Shown here one piece after another: positions 33,612 through 43,480 of a stretch of 64,000 bases of DNA (its first letter is position 1; the number at the start of each line of letters is the position of its first letter). The DNA comes from Candidatus Saccharimonadota bacterium. GTDB lineage: Bacteria; Patescibacteriota; Saccharimonadia; Saccharimonadales; Saccharimonadaceae. The notes beneath the pieces were generated by a model. It made no database searches and was not told where the DNA came from. It was given only the letters and a program-made list of their open reading frames with translations. The translations under genes and the position numbers were made by a program. Location of the stretch: NCBI GenBank assembly GCA_026395405.1, contig JAPLYU010000003.1, positions 62,001-126,000 on the forward strand, in the 5' to 3' direction.

Positions 33612-34841
33612 TTACTGATTTTGTTCAATGCTTTCAATTGCCAGAATGAACGCGCCCATGCGCAAATCAGTATTTGAAATTTTTGCGGTTTCAAACACTT
33701 TATTTGCTGATGCTGCCATCATTGGTTGAAGTTTTTCAAAAACTTCATCACGCGTCCAGTGTTCATTTTTCAGATTCTGATCCCATTCAAAATACGATAC
33801 GGCGACTCCGCCGGAATTCGCTAGTACATCCGGTACAACCGTAATATTTTTCTTAAATAGTACTTCATCAGCTGCTGAATCGATTGGTCCGTTAGCCAGT
33901 TCTAAAATCGCCTTGGCATGTATTTTGTCGGCGTTATGTTCGGTAATTACGTTTTCAAAAGCTGCAGGAATCAGCAAATCACATTCCATTTCCAACAAAT
34001 CTTCGTTCGTGATGTCCGTACAGCCTCGTTCGTCTTTGCTGAAACCGAATAATGAACCTGTCGCTTTTTTATGTTGCAAAACCTTTTCTATATTTAGGCC
34101 TTCGCGGTTGCAAACACCGCTTTTTGAGTCCGATACGGCAACGATTTTATGTCCGGCTGCTTGCCAAATTTCGGCAGCATTTGCACCGGCATTTCCAAAA
34201 CCTTGAATCGCAACATCACATTTTTTATTCAATCCCAGTTTTTCTTTGAGTGCCTCAAACGCGTAAAAACCACCTTGGGCAGTAGCCGTATCGCGACCTA
34301 ATGAGCCTCCGCTTTCAATAGGCTTCCCAGTTATGACAGCCCCGGTTTTATCACCGGTAATTTTACCGTATTCATCAGCCATCCAAGCCATTATTTCAGC
34401 TGTTGTATTAACATCTGGTGCTGGCACGTCCTTATGTGGCCCTAATATATCTGATAATTTTTCAACCCAGCCGCGTGATAACTTTTCAAGTTCTGATTTT
34501 GACAATAATTTTGGATCAACTGTGATTCCGCCTTTGCCACCGCCCATTGGGATCCCAATAACCGCACATTTTAATGACATCCAAAAAGCCAAAGCCTTCA
34601 CTTCGCTGATGTTGGTGCTGGCGTGGTAACGGATACCACCTTTGTATGGCCCTAGGACATTATTGTATTCAACTCGGTAACCTTCAAATATTTTCAGCGT
34701 CCCGTCATCCATTCGAACCGGAATTGAAACTTTGATATCGCGATTGGGCTGACGCAGTCTGGAAATAATATCGTCTCCAAAACTTTTTATTTTTGCTACT
34801 TTGTTAAGTTGTGCCATTGCATTCGAAAATGGATCTTGCAT
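33612..34841 (-). CDS. gdhA: Glutamate dehydrogenase
   Basis: Reversibly converts glutamate to 2-oxoglutarate and ammonia. Glu/Leu/Phe/Val dehydrogenase motifs: VLGPYKGGIRYH, VIGIPMGGGKGGI with the catalytic Lys, DVNTTAEIMAWMADEY, and the Rossmann segment VAIQGFGNAGANAAE. 409 aa, a hexameric-type size. The coenzyme cannot be safely told from sequence. A ribosome-binding site AGAGG precedes the ATG. It connects amino-acid and central carbon metabolism in a genome with few such links. Confidence 0.94.
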   Translation of the reverse strand: MQDPFSNAMAQLNKVAKIKSFGDDIISRLRQPNRDIKVSIPVRMDDGTLKIFEGYRVEYNNVLGPYKGGIRYHASTNISEVKALAFWMSLKCAVIGIPMGGGKGGITVDPKLLSKSELEKLSRGWVEKLSDILGPHKDVPAPDVNTTAEIMAWMADEYGKITGDKTGAVITGKPIESGGSLGRDTATAQGGFYAFEALKEKLGLNKKCDVAIQGFGNAGANAAEIWQAAGHKIVAVSDSKSGVCNREGLNIEKVLQHKKATGSLFGFSKDERGCTDITNEDLLEMECDLLIPAAFENVITEHNADKIHAKAILELANGPIDSAADEVLFKKNITVVPDVLANSGGVAVSYFEWDQNLKNEHWTRDEVFEKLQPMMAASANKVFETAKISNTDLRMGAFILAIESIEQNQ

Positions 34842-34868
34842 GTTTTAATATACCTCTGACCTTTCAGT

Positions 34869-36458
34869 TTATTTTTTCTTTGATACGCTAGCTTTTATTA
34901 TACCAACAAATAGTGGATGCGGTCTGAATGGACGCGAACGGAATTCAGGATGAGCCTGGGTAGCAATGAAATAGTTATTGCTTGGCGCCTCTATAAATTC
35001 AACCAATTTTCCATTTGGCGAAAACCCACTGACTTTCAACCCACCTTTTTCGATTTGTTCCATAAACTTTTGGTTAACTTCGTAACGATGGCGATGACGT
35101 TCAATTATGTCCAATTTTCCATAAGTTTTTGCCGCTAACGACCCTTTTACTAATTTTGCAGGATAATCACCTAATCGCAAAGTCCCGCCTGTCGACTCCT
35201 TACCAGCTTGGCCCTCCATGATATAGACGACGTTTTGCTGGCATTTTTTATCAAACTCGGCGCTGTTGCAATCTTTAGCGCCTGATTTTCGAGCCGCTGC
35301 AATAACAGCAACTTGCAACCCCAAACAAAGACCTAAATACGGCACGTTATTATCCAATGCAAAGCGTGCAGCCGCAATCTTGCCTTCGATACCACGGGAC
35401 CCGAATCCGCCAGGAACAACTATGCCATCAACTTTTTGAAAATCGGATTTGGTGGCTTTTTCGGCGCCAATCCAGCGAATATTCAAGCCGACTTTTTCAT
35501 GCCAAGCCGCAGCCTTCAATGCTTCAATTACCGACATATACGTATCTTCGTTATCGATATATTTAGCCACCAGACCGATGGTAACCGATTGCTTAGGCCG
35601 GACGGTTTGCAAGTCTACAATCGTTTCCCATTTCGCCAGATTTGGTGATTTTTTCAGACCCGAAAAGTCTGTCAGTAGTTTTTTAAAACTACTTTTTGCC
35701 AGTAGCGTTGGTACACGATATACCGTATCGGCGTTTGGCATCATCAAAACGTTTTCAATTGGAACACCGCTGAATAAGCTGATTTTTTCAGCAATTATTT
35801 TTGGCGCTGGATTATCGGAACGGACGACAACGGCATCGGGTACTATACCGAATCCGCGCAGGTCATTGAGTGCGTTCTGAGCCGGTTTACTCTTGAATTC
35901 CTTGCTGGTTTCAATAAACGGCACGTAAACAACATGAACGAACAAACAATTTGCTCGGCCAACACATTGCGAAAATTCGCGAATTGCCTCGATAAAACTT
36001 AAGCCCTCGTAATCACCAACAGTTCCACCGATTTCAACAATATGGATATCGCTGCCATCAGCTGCGGCTAATATAGAACGCTGAATTGATTGAGTTAGAT
36101 GTGGAACCAACTGAACGGTTTTACCCTCAAATTTACCAGCGCGTTCATCTGCGATCAAATCAAAAAAGAGCCTACCGGATAGTGTAGCGCTCTTTTGAGT
36201 AAGTTCAATATCTAGAAATCGTTCATAATGTCCTAAATCCAAATCGGTTTCAGCCCCATCACGCGTGACGAAACATTCACCATGTTCTCGCGGGTTCAAA
36301 AGGCCCGCATCGACGTTAAGATACGGGTCGCACTTTTGAATGGAAATTACCGCACCTTTGGCTTGTAATACAGCACCGATACTTGCCGCGGTGACGCCCT
36401 TCCCTACCCCCGATAAAACACCTCCTGTTACAAAAATGTATTTTTGTTTTTTGCCCAT
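34869..36458 (-). CDS. pyrG: CTP synthase
   Basis: Makes CTP from UTP, ATP and glutamine. The synthase domain begins YIFVTGGVLSGVGKG and includes CDPYLNVDAG and IVEIGGTVGDYEG. The C-terminal glutaminase has GGFGSRG, YLGLCLGLQ with the nucleophilic Cys, and AQAHPEF-type end (TQAHPEFRSRP). About 529 aa. The ATG at 36458 follows GGAGGTG by 9 nt and is preferred over an ATG at 36476 inside that site. Confidence 0.96.
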   Translation of the reverse strand: MGKKQKYIFVTGGVLSGVGKGVTAASIGAVLQAKGAVISIQKCDPYLNVDAGLLNPREHGECFVTRDGAETDLDLGHYERFLDIELTQKSATLSGRLFFDLIADERAGKFEGKTVQLVPHLTQSIQRSILAAADGSDIHIVEIGGTVGDYEGLSFIEAIREFSQCVGRANCLFVHVVYVPFIETSKEFKSKPAQNALNDLRGFGIVPDAVVVRSDNPAPKIIAEKISLFSGVPIENVLMMPNADTVYRVPTLLAKSSFKKLLTDFSGLKKSPNLAKWETIVDLQTVRPKQSVTIGLVAKYIDNEDTYMSVIEALKAAAWHEKVGLNIRWIGAEKATKSDFQKVDGIVVPGGFGSRGIEGKIAAARFALDNNVPYLGLCLGLQVAVIAAARKSGAKDCNSAEFDKKCQQNVVYIMEGQAGKESTGGTLRLGDYPAKLVKGSLAAKTYGKLDIIERHRHRYEVNQKFMEQIEKGGLKVSGFSPNGKLVEFIEAPSNNYFIATQAHPEFRSRPFRPHPLFVGIIKASVSKKK

Positions 36459-36544
36459 GTTTGTTTGCACCTCCATGGGACTTCATTATAACACGACGAA
36501 AAGCTTATACGCTAGATATAGTGTGTAGTGTTGTTTATTCTACG

Positions 36545-36862
36545 CTATTTTATAAGCACTTTTAAGGCTTCGTAAACAAGAAATGCCGGCCAAACCAAAG
36601 CTTGGAAAAAGCCCAACACCCCGCCCCAAAACGTTGTGGCGTGTCCGATAAAGAAGATGACGGCACCAATAAAACCTAGGCCGTAAACCGCACTTCCACC
36701 TCCACCTGGGCCTCGTCTACAGCCACGGCGATGTTTGTGTCGCCAGTGTCGCCACTGATAATTATCCCAGTCTTTCCAATCCTTCCAATCTTTGTCGTAT
36801 TTTTCGTACTTTTCGTGGTTCTTGTCTTCTTCTTTTTCTAGTGTGTCTTTTGAGTCTTTCAT
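36545..36862 (-). CDS. Small membrane protein with charged N-terminus (unknown)
   Basis: About 105 aa from ATG 36862, which follows GGAGGTAGAT. The first half is rich in Lys, Asp, Glu and Trp (KDWKDWDNYQWRHWRHKHRR), followed by a glycine linker and a hydrophobic C-terminal hairpin (GFIGAVIFFIGHATTFWGG). Similar small proteins are widespread in bacteria but uncharacterised. It has no clear operon partner. Confidence 0.58.
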   Translation of the reverse strand: MKDSKDTLEKEEDKNHEKYEKYDKDWKDWKDWDNYQWRHWRHKHRRGCRRGPGGGGSAVYGLGFIGAVIFFIGHATTFWGGVLGFFQALVWPAFLVYEALKVLIK

Positions 36863-36953
36863 ATCTACCTCCATCCTCATTTTAGCACTTTTAATAACAC
36901 TAGTAAGATAATTTTCTAACAGTTAATAATAAACTATTTCGAGAGAAAAAGTC

Positions 36954-37421
36954 CTAGGTGTTGACTTTTTGCGCCTCAAGGACGGCTGGAGCATCTGCAG
37001 TTACTTCTGTGTGAACGGAATCCTGGGTAAGCTCGGGTTCCAAAACTGGGGTAGCTGGTTCGGGTTCTACTTTCGATAGCTCAGGGGTTGCAACAGGAAC
37101 TAAAGCCCCACTAATGTCTGAATGTTCGATTTTCTCAACTTGATTGGCGGGCATTGAAAGTACAGCATCTAGGGTAGCCGCGCCCGTATCCCTATTTGCG
37201 TCTGGCGCTTCCGTCCTGACTGCTTCTAATTCAGTGGTTATGCCGGTTTTTAGACTGGCACCTGTTTTTGCTATATCCAGCCTGTTTACGTCCAAACCTC
37301 CACCGTCAATTACAATTCTGGGGCCTGATTCCGGCAATTCAACAAAGGTTGATTCAACGGCGTCCTGAGCCTGTCTTATGAACTCGTTTGATTCTGTTGG
37401 CGATACAAGTATTTCTGACAT
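36954..37421 (-). CDS. Low-complexity acidic protein (unknown)
   Basis: 155 aa, rich in Glu, Pro, Val and Ala, with EPEPATPVLEPELT near the C-terminus and no hydrophobic helix or cysteine. Likely largely disordered. A purine-rich stretch (AAAGAGAAAAAAT) precedes the ATG. The next gene, at 37489, is on the same strand and also unrecognised. Confidence 0.5.
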   Translation of the reverse strand: MSEILVSPTESNEFIRQAQDAVESTFVELPESGPRIVIDGGGLDVNRLDIAKTGASLKTGITTELEAVRTEAPDANRDTGAATLDAVLSMPANQVEKIEHSDISGALVPVATPELSKVEPEPATPVLEPELTQDSVHTEVTADAPAVLEAQKVNT

Positions 37422-37488
37422 ATTTTTTCTCTTTTTATGTTTAATTAATTACTACTGTTAGTATATCATAAGTGCTTGTGGTTGTCAA

Positions 37489-38298
37489 TTAGTGTACTTG
37501 CTGCGGTGAAGTAATATAGAGAGAATTAAAAGCTTGCGCGACCCTTTCTTCATATTGATCGTTTGAACAATTCAAGTTAATGTCCGCAAAAGTAATACCG
37601 CAATCACTCATAGTTCTTAAGACATGTCCCTTTTCGACACTGTCCCCGGGCCCAAAGCTATTGACTAGGGTGTGAACATCAATTTCTTCAACTTGTTCAC
37701 TTTTTTTAAATACAAATAGTCCCGAATTATTGCCGTCATTCGTCAGCACACCACCGACAAAGCCGGGATTAAGTTGTTCTTGTATCAAAAAGAAGTTAAC
37801 CATAGCTTGAGTCGGTCTGCGAATATCATCGGCTTTTAGCCCCTGTTCCCACAGGTTGCCCAACGGGAAGGTCATAACAACTGCAAGAACATTATCTCTG
37901 GGGGTAGCTTCATTCGAACCCTCGCATTGCTTGCAAAGTAGGTCTTGTTTTTTGACGCTTCCACCTTTTAGAAACTCGTCCACCTTGGTTAATTCGCACC
38001 AGGGACGCTTCGTGTCTTCGTCAAACCTACAGACGTAACCTTCTTGAGTAAAAACCGGATTACCAAGTTCGGTCCCCTCCGGATGTTCATAAACGGCAAA
38101 CGCACTAGCCTTGCCTGTTTCTAACATGTTGAAGCTGCACATGGTTATTCTGTCTTTAAAATGTCCATCGGTAAAAGTTGCGACTAGTAGTTCTTTTTTT
38201 CGTTCAAATTCTGGGCGTTCGAGAAATGAATCAGAAAGCCCCACGGCATCTCTGGGTGCAATGAATTCCAATTCTCCCGGTTTTGTTTGAGTTTGCAT
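37489..38298 (-). CDS. Soluble protein with possible zinc-binding cysteines (unknown)
   Basis: 269 aa, no signal peptide or membrane helix. Cysteines cluster around residues 87-125 (YVCRFDED, RPWCELT, DLLCKQCEGS), which could form a metal site. No family recognised. Base composition is near that of the host, unlike the GC-rich gene at 38415. Confidence 0.55.
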   Translation of the reverse strand: MQTQTKPGELEFIAPRDAVGLSDSFLERPEFERKKELLVATFTDGHFKDRITMCSFNMLETGKASAFAVYEHPEGTELGNPVFTQEGYVCRFDEDTKRPWCELTKVDEFLKGGSVKKQDLLCKQCEGSNEATPRDNVLAVVMTFPLGNLWEQGLKADDIRRPTQAMVNFFLIQEQLNPGFVGGVLTNDGNNSGLFVFKKSEQVEEIDVHTLVNSFGPGDSVEKGHVLRTMSDCGITFADINLNCSNDQYEERVAQAFNSLYITSPQQVH

Positions 38299-38364
38299 TT
38301 TAACCTATGCCTAGTTGTATACCTGTAATGAGTAGAAGTCAACGAAGTAATAAAAATTAAGTAG

Positions 38365-38395
38365 GGGGGCGGATCGCAGATTGCGACCCGCCCCC
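38365..38395 (-). terminator. 3' hairpin of the GC-rich gene at 38415
   Basis: GGGGGCGG and TCGCA pair with TGCGA and CCGCCCCC around the loop GAT. A second small stem GGCGTG/CACGCC overlaps the stop codon. The design (long GC-rich terminal hairpin) matches the other GC-rich cassettes. Confidence 0.75.
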
Positions 38396-38414
38396 GGTGT
38401 CTACGCGGCGTGGG

Positions 38415-38753
38415 CTACACGCCCAGCATCTCTTCGGTCACGTGGACCGGGACCGGAATCTTGGAGAAGTGCTTGTTGTTGCCAGGCTTGCGTTCCCGAG
38501 CCTTGAAGCACGGCTTGTCCAGCCTTGGCGACTCAAGGACGACGATCTTCTCGTCCTTGTAGCGCTTCCCCAAGTAGGTGCAGACGTTGGTGTAGATGCG
38601 ACCGCATCCTCCCTTGCGGAAGAACGCGACGAACACCATCTTGGTACCGTTGTCCGCTACCAGATGGTTCACCATGACGTCGTCGGCTCCCATCTTGGTG
38701 ATGACTTCGATGGTCTCCTCGTCACTTAGAAGAACAGGATCCATAGCACTCAA
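38415..38753 (-). CDS. GC-rich cassette gene with Cys residues (unknown)
   Basis: 112 aa if it starts at TTG 38753, which is 6 nt after GAGGGG; an ATG three codons later is the alternative. Contains GGCGRIYTNVCTYLG and KPCFKARE. Codons are almost all C/G-ending, sharply different from msrA and the gene at 37489. It has its own strong promoter, a long leader and a terminal hairpin, like the cassettes at 6, 7, 19 and 63 kb. No known family recognised. Confidence 0.62.
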   Translation of the reverse strand: MSAMDPVLLSDEETIEVITKMGADDVMVNHLVADNGTKMVFVAFFRKGGCGRIYTNVCTYLGKRYKDEKIVVLESPRLDKPCFKARERKPGNNKHFSKIPVPVHVTEEMLGV

Positions 38754-38938
38754 GTCATTCCCCTCTCGATGAGATAGCTGGCACTTGGTACGTTGTTACC
38801 CTGGTTTTCCTGACACTTGCCTCTTCGCCACCGTCAAATTGACTCGAGACTTCGAAATTAATCACCCCCCTTGGTCGTTGACCAAATCAATTGACGGTTT
38901 ACGTAGATTAATTGTTATTATACAACTTTCTCTTGAAC
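38754..38938 (-). promoter_or_regulatory. Long leader of the 38.4-kb gene with TTGGTC/GACCAA stem
   Basis: On the minus strand TTGGTC-AAC-GACCAA (38871-38885) is followed at once by GGGGGGTGAT (38861-38870). This copies the TTGGT...ACCAA-GGGGTGAG leader of the zinc-ribbon cassettes. A strong Shine-Dalgarno here has no ATG after it, although a short frame ending KRQVSGKPG could start at a GTG or ATT. The second site GAGGGG serves the annotated gene. Confidence 0.6.
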
Positions 38939-38944
38939 ATACAA
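38917..38944 (-). promoter_or_regulatory. Promoter of the 38.4-kb GC-rich gene
   Basis: Minus-strand TTGTAT (38939-38944), 16 nt, TATAAT (38917-38922), with transcription starting roughly 160 nt before the gene. Confidence 0.65.
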
Positions 38945-38958
38945 CAAAAAACTTTAAA

Positions 38959-39444
38959 TTAAAGATAGCTTCCGAAACGAATGAAGTGGCATGTATAGCC
39001 ATTTGGGTACTTTTGTAGATAGTCTTGGTGGTAGTCCTCGGCCAAGTAAAATTTTTCAAGCGGTTCTAATCTTGTGACTACGTTATTTTCCCAACGTCCT
39101 GATTGGTTGACGATATCGATGAAGTTTTCAGCTTCTTTCTTTTCATTGTCGTCGTTATAAAAAATAACAGACCGATAAGATGTCCCGACATCATTTCCCT
39201 GTCTGTTTAGTGTAGTTGGATCATGTATTTGAAAGAAAAAATCCAACAGATCTTTAAAAGTTGTCTTTTCGCTATCGTATTCGATTTCGACTGATTCGGC
39301 ATGTCCCTCGTGATTTTCATAAGTCGGGGCTTTGACGCTACCACCAGCGTAGCCGACCTGGGTTTTCGCGACTCCGGGCTGTTTTCGAATTAGGTCTTGC
39401 ATCCCCCAGAAGCATCCTCCGCCAAGAACAACTTTTTTAATCAT
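38959..39444 (-). CDS. msrA: Peptide-methionine (S)-S-oxide reductase MsrA
   Basis: Repairs S-methionine sulfoxide in proteins. 161 aa with the catalytic GGGCFWGMQ near residue 10, [21 protein letters not shown] and [16 protein letters not shown]. Located 6 nt after msrB on the same strand, forming a methionine-repair pair. Confidence 0.96.
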   Translation of the reverse strand: MIKKVVLGGGCFWGMQDLIRKQPGVAKTQVGYAGGSVKAPTYENHEGHAESVEIEYDSEKTTFKDLLDFFFQIHDPTTLNRQGNDVGTSYRSVIFYNDDNEKKEAENFIDIVNQSGRWENNVVTRLEPLEKFYLAEDYHQDYLQKYPNGYTCHFIRFGSYL

Positions 39445-39450
39445 AATATT

Positions 39451-39804
39451 TTACCTCGGAATAAAACTCATTGATATCGAATTGACACAGTATCTGGCGT
39501 TTTTAGGCGTCAAGCGTTCGCCCAAGAATAAATGACCCAAATGCCCGCCACAGTTCGCACAAGTTATCTCAGTACGTTCACCATCAGCGTCCAAAGTTTT
39601 TATAATTGCACCCGGAACTTCATCGTCAAAACTAGGCCACCCGCAGTCTGATTCGAATTTATCTTCTGATTCATATAACGCCATGCCACACTGACGGCAA
39701 ACGTATGTTCCAGCCTGTTTGTTATCAACATACTCTCCAGAAAAGGGGGGTTCGGTACCCTTGTCGATAATCACCGCTTTTTCCTTAGGAGTCAGCTGCT
39801 TCAT
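39451..39804 (-). CDS. msrB: Peptide-methionine (R)-S-oxide reductase MsrB
   Basis: Reduces R-methionine sulfoxide. 117 aa from ATG 39804. Two zinc CxxC pairs (YVCRQCG, ITCANCG), the GWPSF motif and the catalytic RYCVNSISM are present. A longer frame from 39951 includes sequence overlapping the P-type ATPase end and shows no homology, so it is rejected. TATAAT lies 10 nt before the ATG. Confidence 0.95.
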   Translation of the reverse strand: MKQLTPKEKAVIIDKGTEPPFSGEYVDNKQAGTYVCRQCGMALYESEDKFESDCGWPSFDDEVPGAIIKTLDADGERTEITCANCGGHLGHLFLGERLTPKNARYCVNSISMSFIPR

Positions 39805-39880
39805 CCTAGGTAATATTATAGGCTTTTTATGCTGTGAGTTAACTGATAATTGCAAGCATGAACAGACCAAAAAATTGGTT

Positions 39881-42310
39881 TTAGGCTGGCTTTCGACTTC
39901 CATAAAATCTCTTTTTAATAATTTCAGCAAATAACAGATATACAACCACAATCCCGACTAGGGTGAAAATCTGAATTAGTGATAGTAAACCGAAACGGAA
40001 AATCAGCCGAATCGGTGAAAGTACGACCACAAAAGCCGCGAATGCAACGAGCAGCGTGCTGATGACTAGCGCCAGGGCTGGTTTGCTCTGCTTGAACGGA
40101 ATCAGTCTGGTCCTAATAACGTATATAACGAATATCTGAGTCAAAATTGATTCCAGGAACCATCCGGCCTGAAAAACGGACTGATCGGCATGAAATACCA
40201 GTAATAACGCACCGAACGTAATAAAATCAAAGGCCGAACTTAACAGCCCATAAGACCACATGAAACGCTTAATTTCACTTAGACTAAGGGTATGGGGTTG
40301 CAGTACATCTATCTCGTCAACGTTGTCTAGTGGAATAGCAAATTGGGAGGAATCGTACAACAAATTATTCAAAAGGATTTGAGTTGCCAACATAGGTAAG
40401 AATGGCAAAAACAACGACGCGCCAGCCATTGAAAACATATTCCCAAAATTTGAGCTCAAGCTCATCCGCAGATATTTCATCGTATTGGAAAAAGTTTTTC
40501 GACCCTCTACTACACCGTTAACCAATTCGTGCAAATTTTTTCGAAGTAAAATAAAGTCAGCCGCGTCTTTGGCTACATCAACCGCGTTGTTAACAGACAC
40601 GCTGACATCAGCAGCTCGCAAGCTTGGGGCATCGTTGATTCCATCGCCCATGTAACCGACAATGTGGCCGTTTGTTTGCAACGCCTGAATAATTTTCATT
40701 TTTTGTTCGGGATTAACACGCGCAAAAATATTGTTTTTTTCTACGGCGATATTAAATTCTGCCGTGGACATCTTATCCATATCCTCACCATCCAAAATTC
40801 CTTCAATTCGTAGCCCTATATCATTTGCTATCTTCTCCGTTACGTAGGCGTTGTCGCCAGTAATAATTTTTGTCGCAATACCCATTCCCCTCATCCGCTC
40901 TAGAGTTTCGGATACCGATAATTTTGCTGGATCAAGAAAAGCCAAAAACCCGTAAAATGTCAGATTTTTTTCGTCGTTAGGTTCATATCTTTTTTCAACA
41001 CCAATCTCCTTTGATGCAACCGCCAACACACGAAATCCTTTGCGACTTAGGTCATCATATGTTTTTTGGATAATCGAACGAAGCTCGTCGCCAAGGTGTT
41101 GTTTTTTAGGTCCGTAAGTTTTTGATATTTTGATTATTTCTTCGGGGGCACCTTCGACAATCAAAAAACGTTGTTTGTTGTTAGTGTGGTGAACTATGAC
41201 GGCTTCGCGTTTGCGTTCAAAATCAAATGGAATCTCATCGATTTTTTGATACATCGATATATCAACACCCCGATGTGTTTTGACGGCTGCATCGAGCGGA
41301 TTACTGAAACTGGTTGAAAACGCGCTGGCAAGATAACCCAGCTCTAAAACATTATCCGAATCGTCATTTTTTCCATCGACATATTTAACCAGTTTAATTT
41401 CGTTTTCTGTTAAAGTACCGGTTTTATCAGTGCAAAGAACGTCCATGCTTCCAAAATTTTGAACAGCCGACAGCTGTTTTACGATAACGCCCTCTTTGGC
41501 CATTTTCAGTGATCCTTTGGAAAGATTCAGGGTAATAATCAGAGGCAAAAGTTCCGGTGTCAGCCCCACGGCTAAAGCCAGGCTAAATAGTATCGAATCC
41601 AATAAATTACGGTGGAACAGTATATTTACCAACAAAACGAAAAGGACTAAAAAGAATGTTAGTTTAATAATCAGTATGCTGAAATCTTTGATTTCTTTTT
41701 CGAATTCTGTGACCCTGTGAACAGACTGCAAGGCCTCGGCTATATGTGCGAATTTAGTCGACTGACCGATTTTCGTCACCTTCATTACTCCCGAACCACT
41801 AATCACGCCACTACCCATGTAAACTTCCGAGTCAATTGGTTTTCCCTGGGGGAAAGATTCGCCTGTCAGCGCCGCTTCGTTTGTTGATAAGTCTTTTCCG
41901 TCGACAATTACGCCGTCAGCCGGTATTACTTTGCCAGCAGACAACATGACTATATCGCCAGGGACTAATTCGCTAACAGTGACTAAGTGTATTTCACCTT
42001 CGCGAATTACCTGAACTTTGACTCGAACTTTATCCTTCAGCGCTTCGGCAGCATGTTGAGAACGATATGTGTTCAGAAAGTCTAGTCCGACGCTTAAACC
42101 AACAATAATTATTATGATAAAAAAGCTGGCTTTGTCACCGAAGAAAAACGACAATAATGCTGCCAGCAGCAAAATAAGTACCAACGGATTTTTAAACCTG
42201 GATAGTAACGCCAACAAAGCGGCGTCTTTTTTAATATCGTCTCGCAAGGTGTTTGGACCGAACTGCTGCTGCAATTTTTTTACGCTTTTAAAAGACAGTC
42301 CCTCAATCAT
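39881..42310 (-). CDS. P-type ATPase, MgtA-like magnesium importer
   Basis: 809 aa from ATG 42310. P-type motifs: TGES ([11 protein letters not shown]), phosphorylation site [12 protein letters not shown], and hinge [32 protein letters not shown] and [10 protein letters not shown] match MgtA (type IIIB). It likely drives Mg2+ uptake across the membrane. Slightly shorter than E. coli MgtA. The first in-frame ATG at 42316 abuts the TATAAT at 42317-42322, so the ATG 6 nt downstream is the start and the mRNA is leaderless. No Mg2+ riboswitch leader is possible. Confidence 0.86.
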   Translation of the reverse strand: MIEGLSFKSVKKLQQQFGPNTLRDDIKKDAALLALLSRFKNPLVLILLLAALLSFFFGDKASFFIIIIIVGLSVGLDFLNTYRSQHAAEALKDKVRVKVQVIREGEIHLVTVSELVPGDIVMLSAGKVIPADGVIVDGKDLSTNEAALTGESFPQGKPIDSEVYMGSGVISGSGVMKVTKIGQSTKFAHIAEALQSVHRVTEFEKEIKDFSILIIKLTFFLVLFVLLVNILFHRNLLDSILFSLALAVGLTPELLPLIITLNLSKGSLKMAKEGVIVKQLSAVQNFGSMDVLCTDKTGTLTENEIKLVKYVDGKNDDSDNVLELGYLASAFSTSFSNPLDAAVKTHRGVDISMYQKIDEIPFDFERKREAVIVHHTNNKQRFLIVEGAPEEIIKISKTYGPKKQHLGDELRSIIQKTYDDLSRKGFRVLAVASKEIGVEKRYEPNDEKNLTFYGFLAFLDPAKLSVSETLERMRGMGIATKIITGDNAYVTEKIANDIGLRIEGILDGEDMDKMSTAEFNIAVEKNNIFARVNPEQKMKIIQALQTNGHIVGYMGDGINDAPSLRAADVSVSVNNAVDVAKDAADFILLRKNLHELVNGVVEGRKTFSNTMKYLRMSLSSNFGNMFSMAGASLFLPFLPMLATQILLNNLLYDSSQFAIPLDNVDEIDVLQPHTLSLSEIKRFMWSYGLLSSAFDFITFGALLLVFHADQSVFQAGWFLESILTQIFVIYVIRTRLIPFKQSKPALALVISTLLVAFAAFVVVLSPIRLIFRFGLLSLIQIFTLVGIVVVYLLFAEIIKKRFYGSRKPA

Positions 42311-42337
42311 AAACATATTATAGCAACATGTAAGAGA

Positions 42338-43480
42338 TTATTGGTTTCTGGATCGTTTTAGACCAAAAATTGCCAAAATCGTAAAAACGACCGCAAAACC
42401 TGCCAGTATTAGAATGTGAGGCCACAAATGTTCCAATCCCCAACCGCGCAGCATCACATCACGAAGCGCGTCAATCCCCCAGGTTGGCGGTAATAGGTAC
42501 GAAAACGGCTGTAACCACAACGGCAAGCTTTTTACAGCTACAAAAATGCCGGAAAGTAGAAATATCGGAAAGATTATAAATGGCAAAAATTGGACGGCTT
42601 GGCTTTCCCGCTGAGCAGCGGCTGATATCAAAATCCCAATTGCCTGGGCGTCAATTGCTACTAATATTACGAACAGCATAGCTAGCGCAATAGACCCGAC
42701 GACCATGATATTATAGACCAGTAGTGCGACCGTCAGGATTAATGCCCCCTGAATAGCGGCAATAATCCCGAACGCTATTTCGTAACCTATGACTATCTCC
42801 GTTTCAGTTGCCGGTGTAACACGAAGCCTGTCGAAAGTCCCCGTCACTCGTTCTCCAACAAAAGCCAATAGTGTAAGTAGTGTCGTAAATAACGTGATGG
42901 CAAATGCCATTATCCCGGGAACGAAGAAATCTATGTACCTCGCGTCCTTGGCTTTTTCAAATGCATAGCTGACATCGACAGAAACGCCTGATTTGGAACC
43001 TTTTGATTTCGCCAAATCTTGCCCACCCTTGGCAATTGACTGCGAAACAACAGATGATAATTGCTGATTTGTTGTATCAAGATATACGTTTATATGTGCA
43101 CCTTTTGCTGGAGTGATTATAGGTCCCCTTGGAGTTATGCCGGATTTTGTTGGTGACGCATCAGCCGTAAATGAACTTCCAAAAATAATAGTTGCAATTT
43201 TATCGCCCGATGAAACCTTGTCTTTGGATACCGAAACGTCCGAAGAAGTTGAAATCGAAAGAACGTCATGATCCATTTTATTAATATATTCGCTTGCCAA
43301 ACCGCCTTTGTCGTTATTCACCACGATTACTTGCAAATGTTTTGGGGAGGTTCCGAAAGCAAAACCAAAAATTAACATCGCCATGACTGGTGACAACAGC
43401 ATCATCGCTAAAGTTCTTTTATCGTGTCTTATCGTTAAAAATTGTTTTTTTGTAACCGCAAGTGCCCTGGATAGCTTCAT
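42338..43480 (-). CDS. ABC-2 type exporter permease
   Basis: 380 aa: an N-terminal helix, a large external domain (about residues 45-185), then five helices including the FVPGIMAFAITLFTTLLTLLAFVGERV stretch and FLPFIIFPIFLLSGIF, typical of YhhJ/DrrB-like permeases. It overlaps the ATPase gene upstream by 4 nt (ATGA). The pair probably exports drugs, lipids or polymers; substrate not known. Confidence 0.85.
   Translation of the reverse strand: MKLSRALAVTKKQFLTIRHDKRTLAMMLLSPVMAMLIFGFAFGTSPKHLQVIVVNNDKGGLASEYINKMDHDVLSISTSSDVSVSKDKVSSGDKIATIIFGSSFTADASPTKSGITPRGPIITPAKGAHINVYLDTTNQQLSSVVSQSIAKGGQDLAKSKGSKSGVSVDVSYAFEKAKDARYIDFFVPGIMAFAITLFTTLLTLLAFVGERVTGTFDRLRVTPATETEIVIGYEIAFGIIAAIQGALILTVALLVYNIMVVGSIALAMLFVILVAIDAQAIGILISAAAQRESQAVQFLPFIIFPIFLLSGIFVAVKSLPLWLQPFSYLLPPTWGIDALRDVMLRGWGLEHLWPHILILAGFAVVFTILAIFGLKRSRNQ

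Noticed and set aside
39805-39951. Longer MsrB with about 49 extra N-terminal residues
   Set aside because: The extra part overlaps the end of the P-type ATPase gene, shows no signal sequence, and a promoter lies just before the internal ATG.
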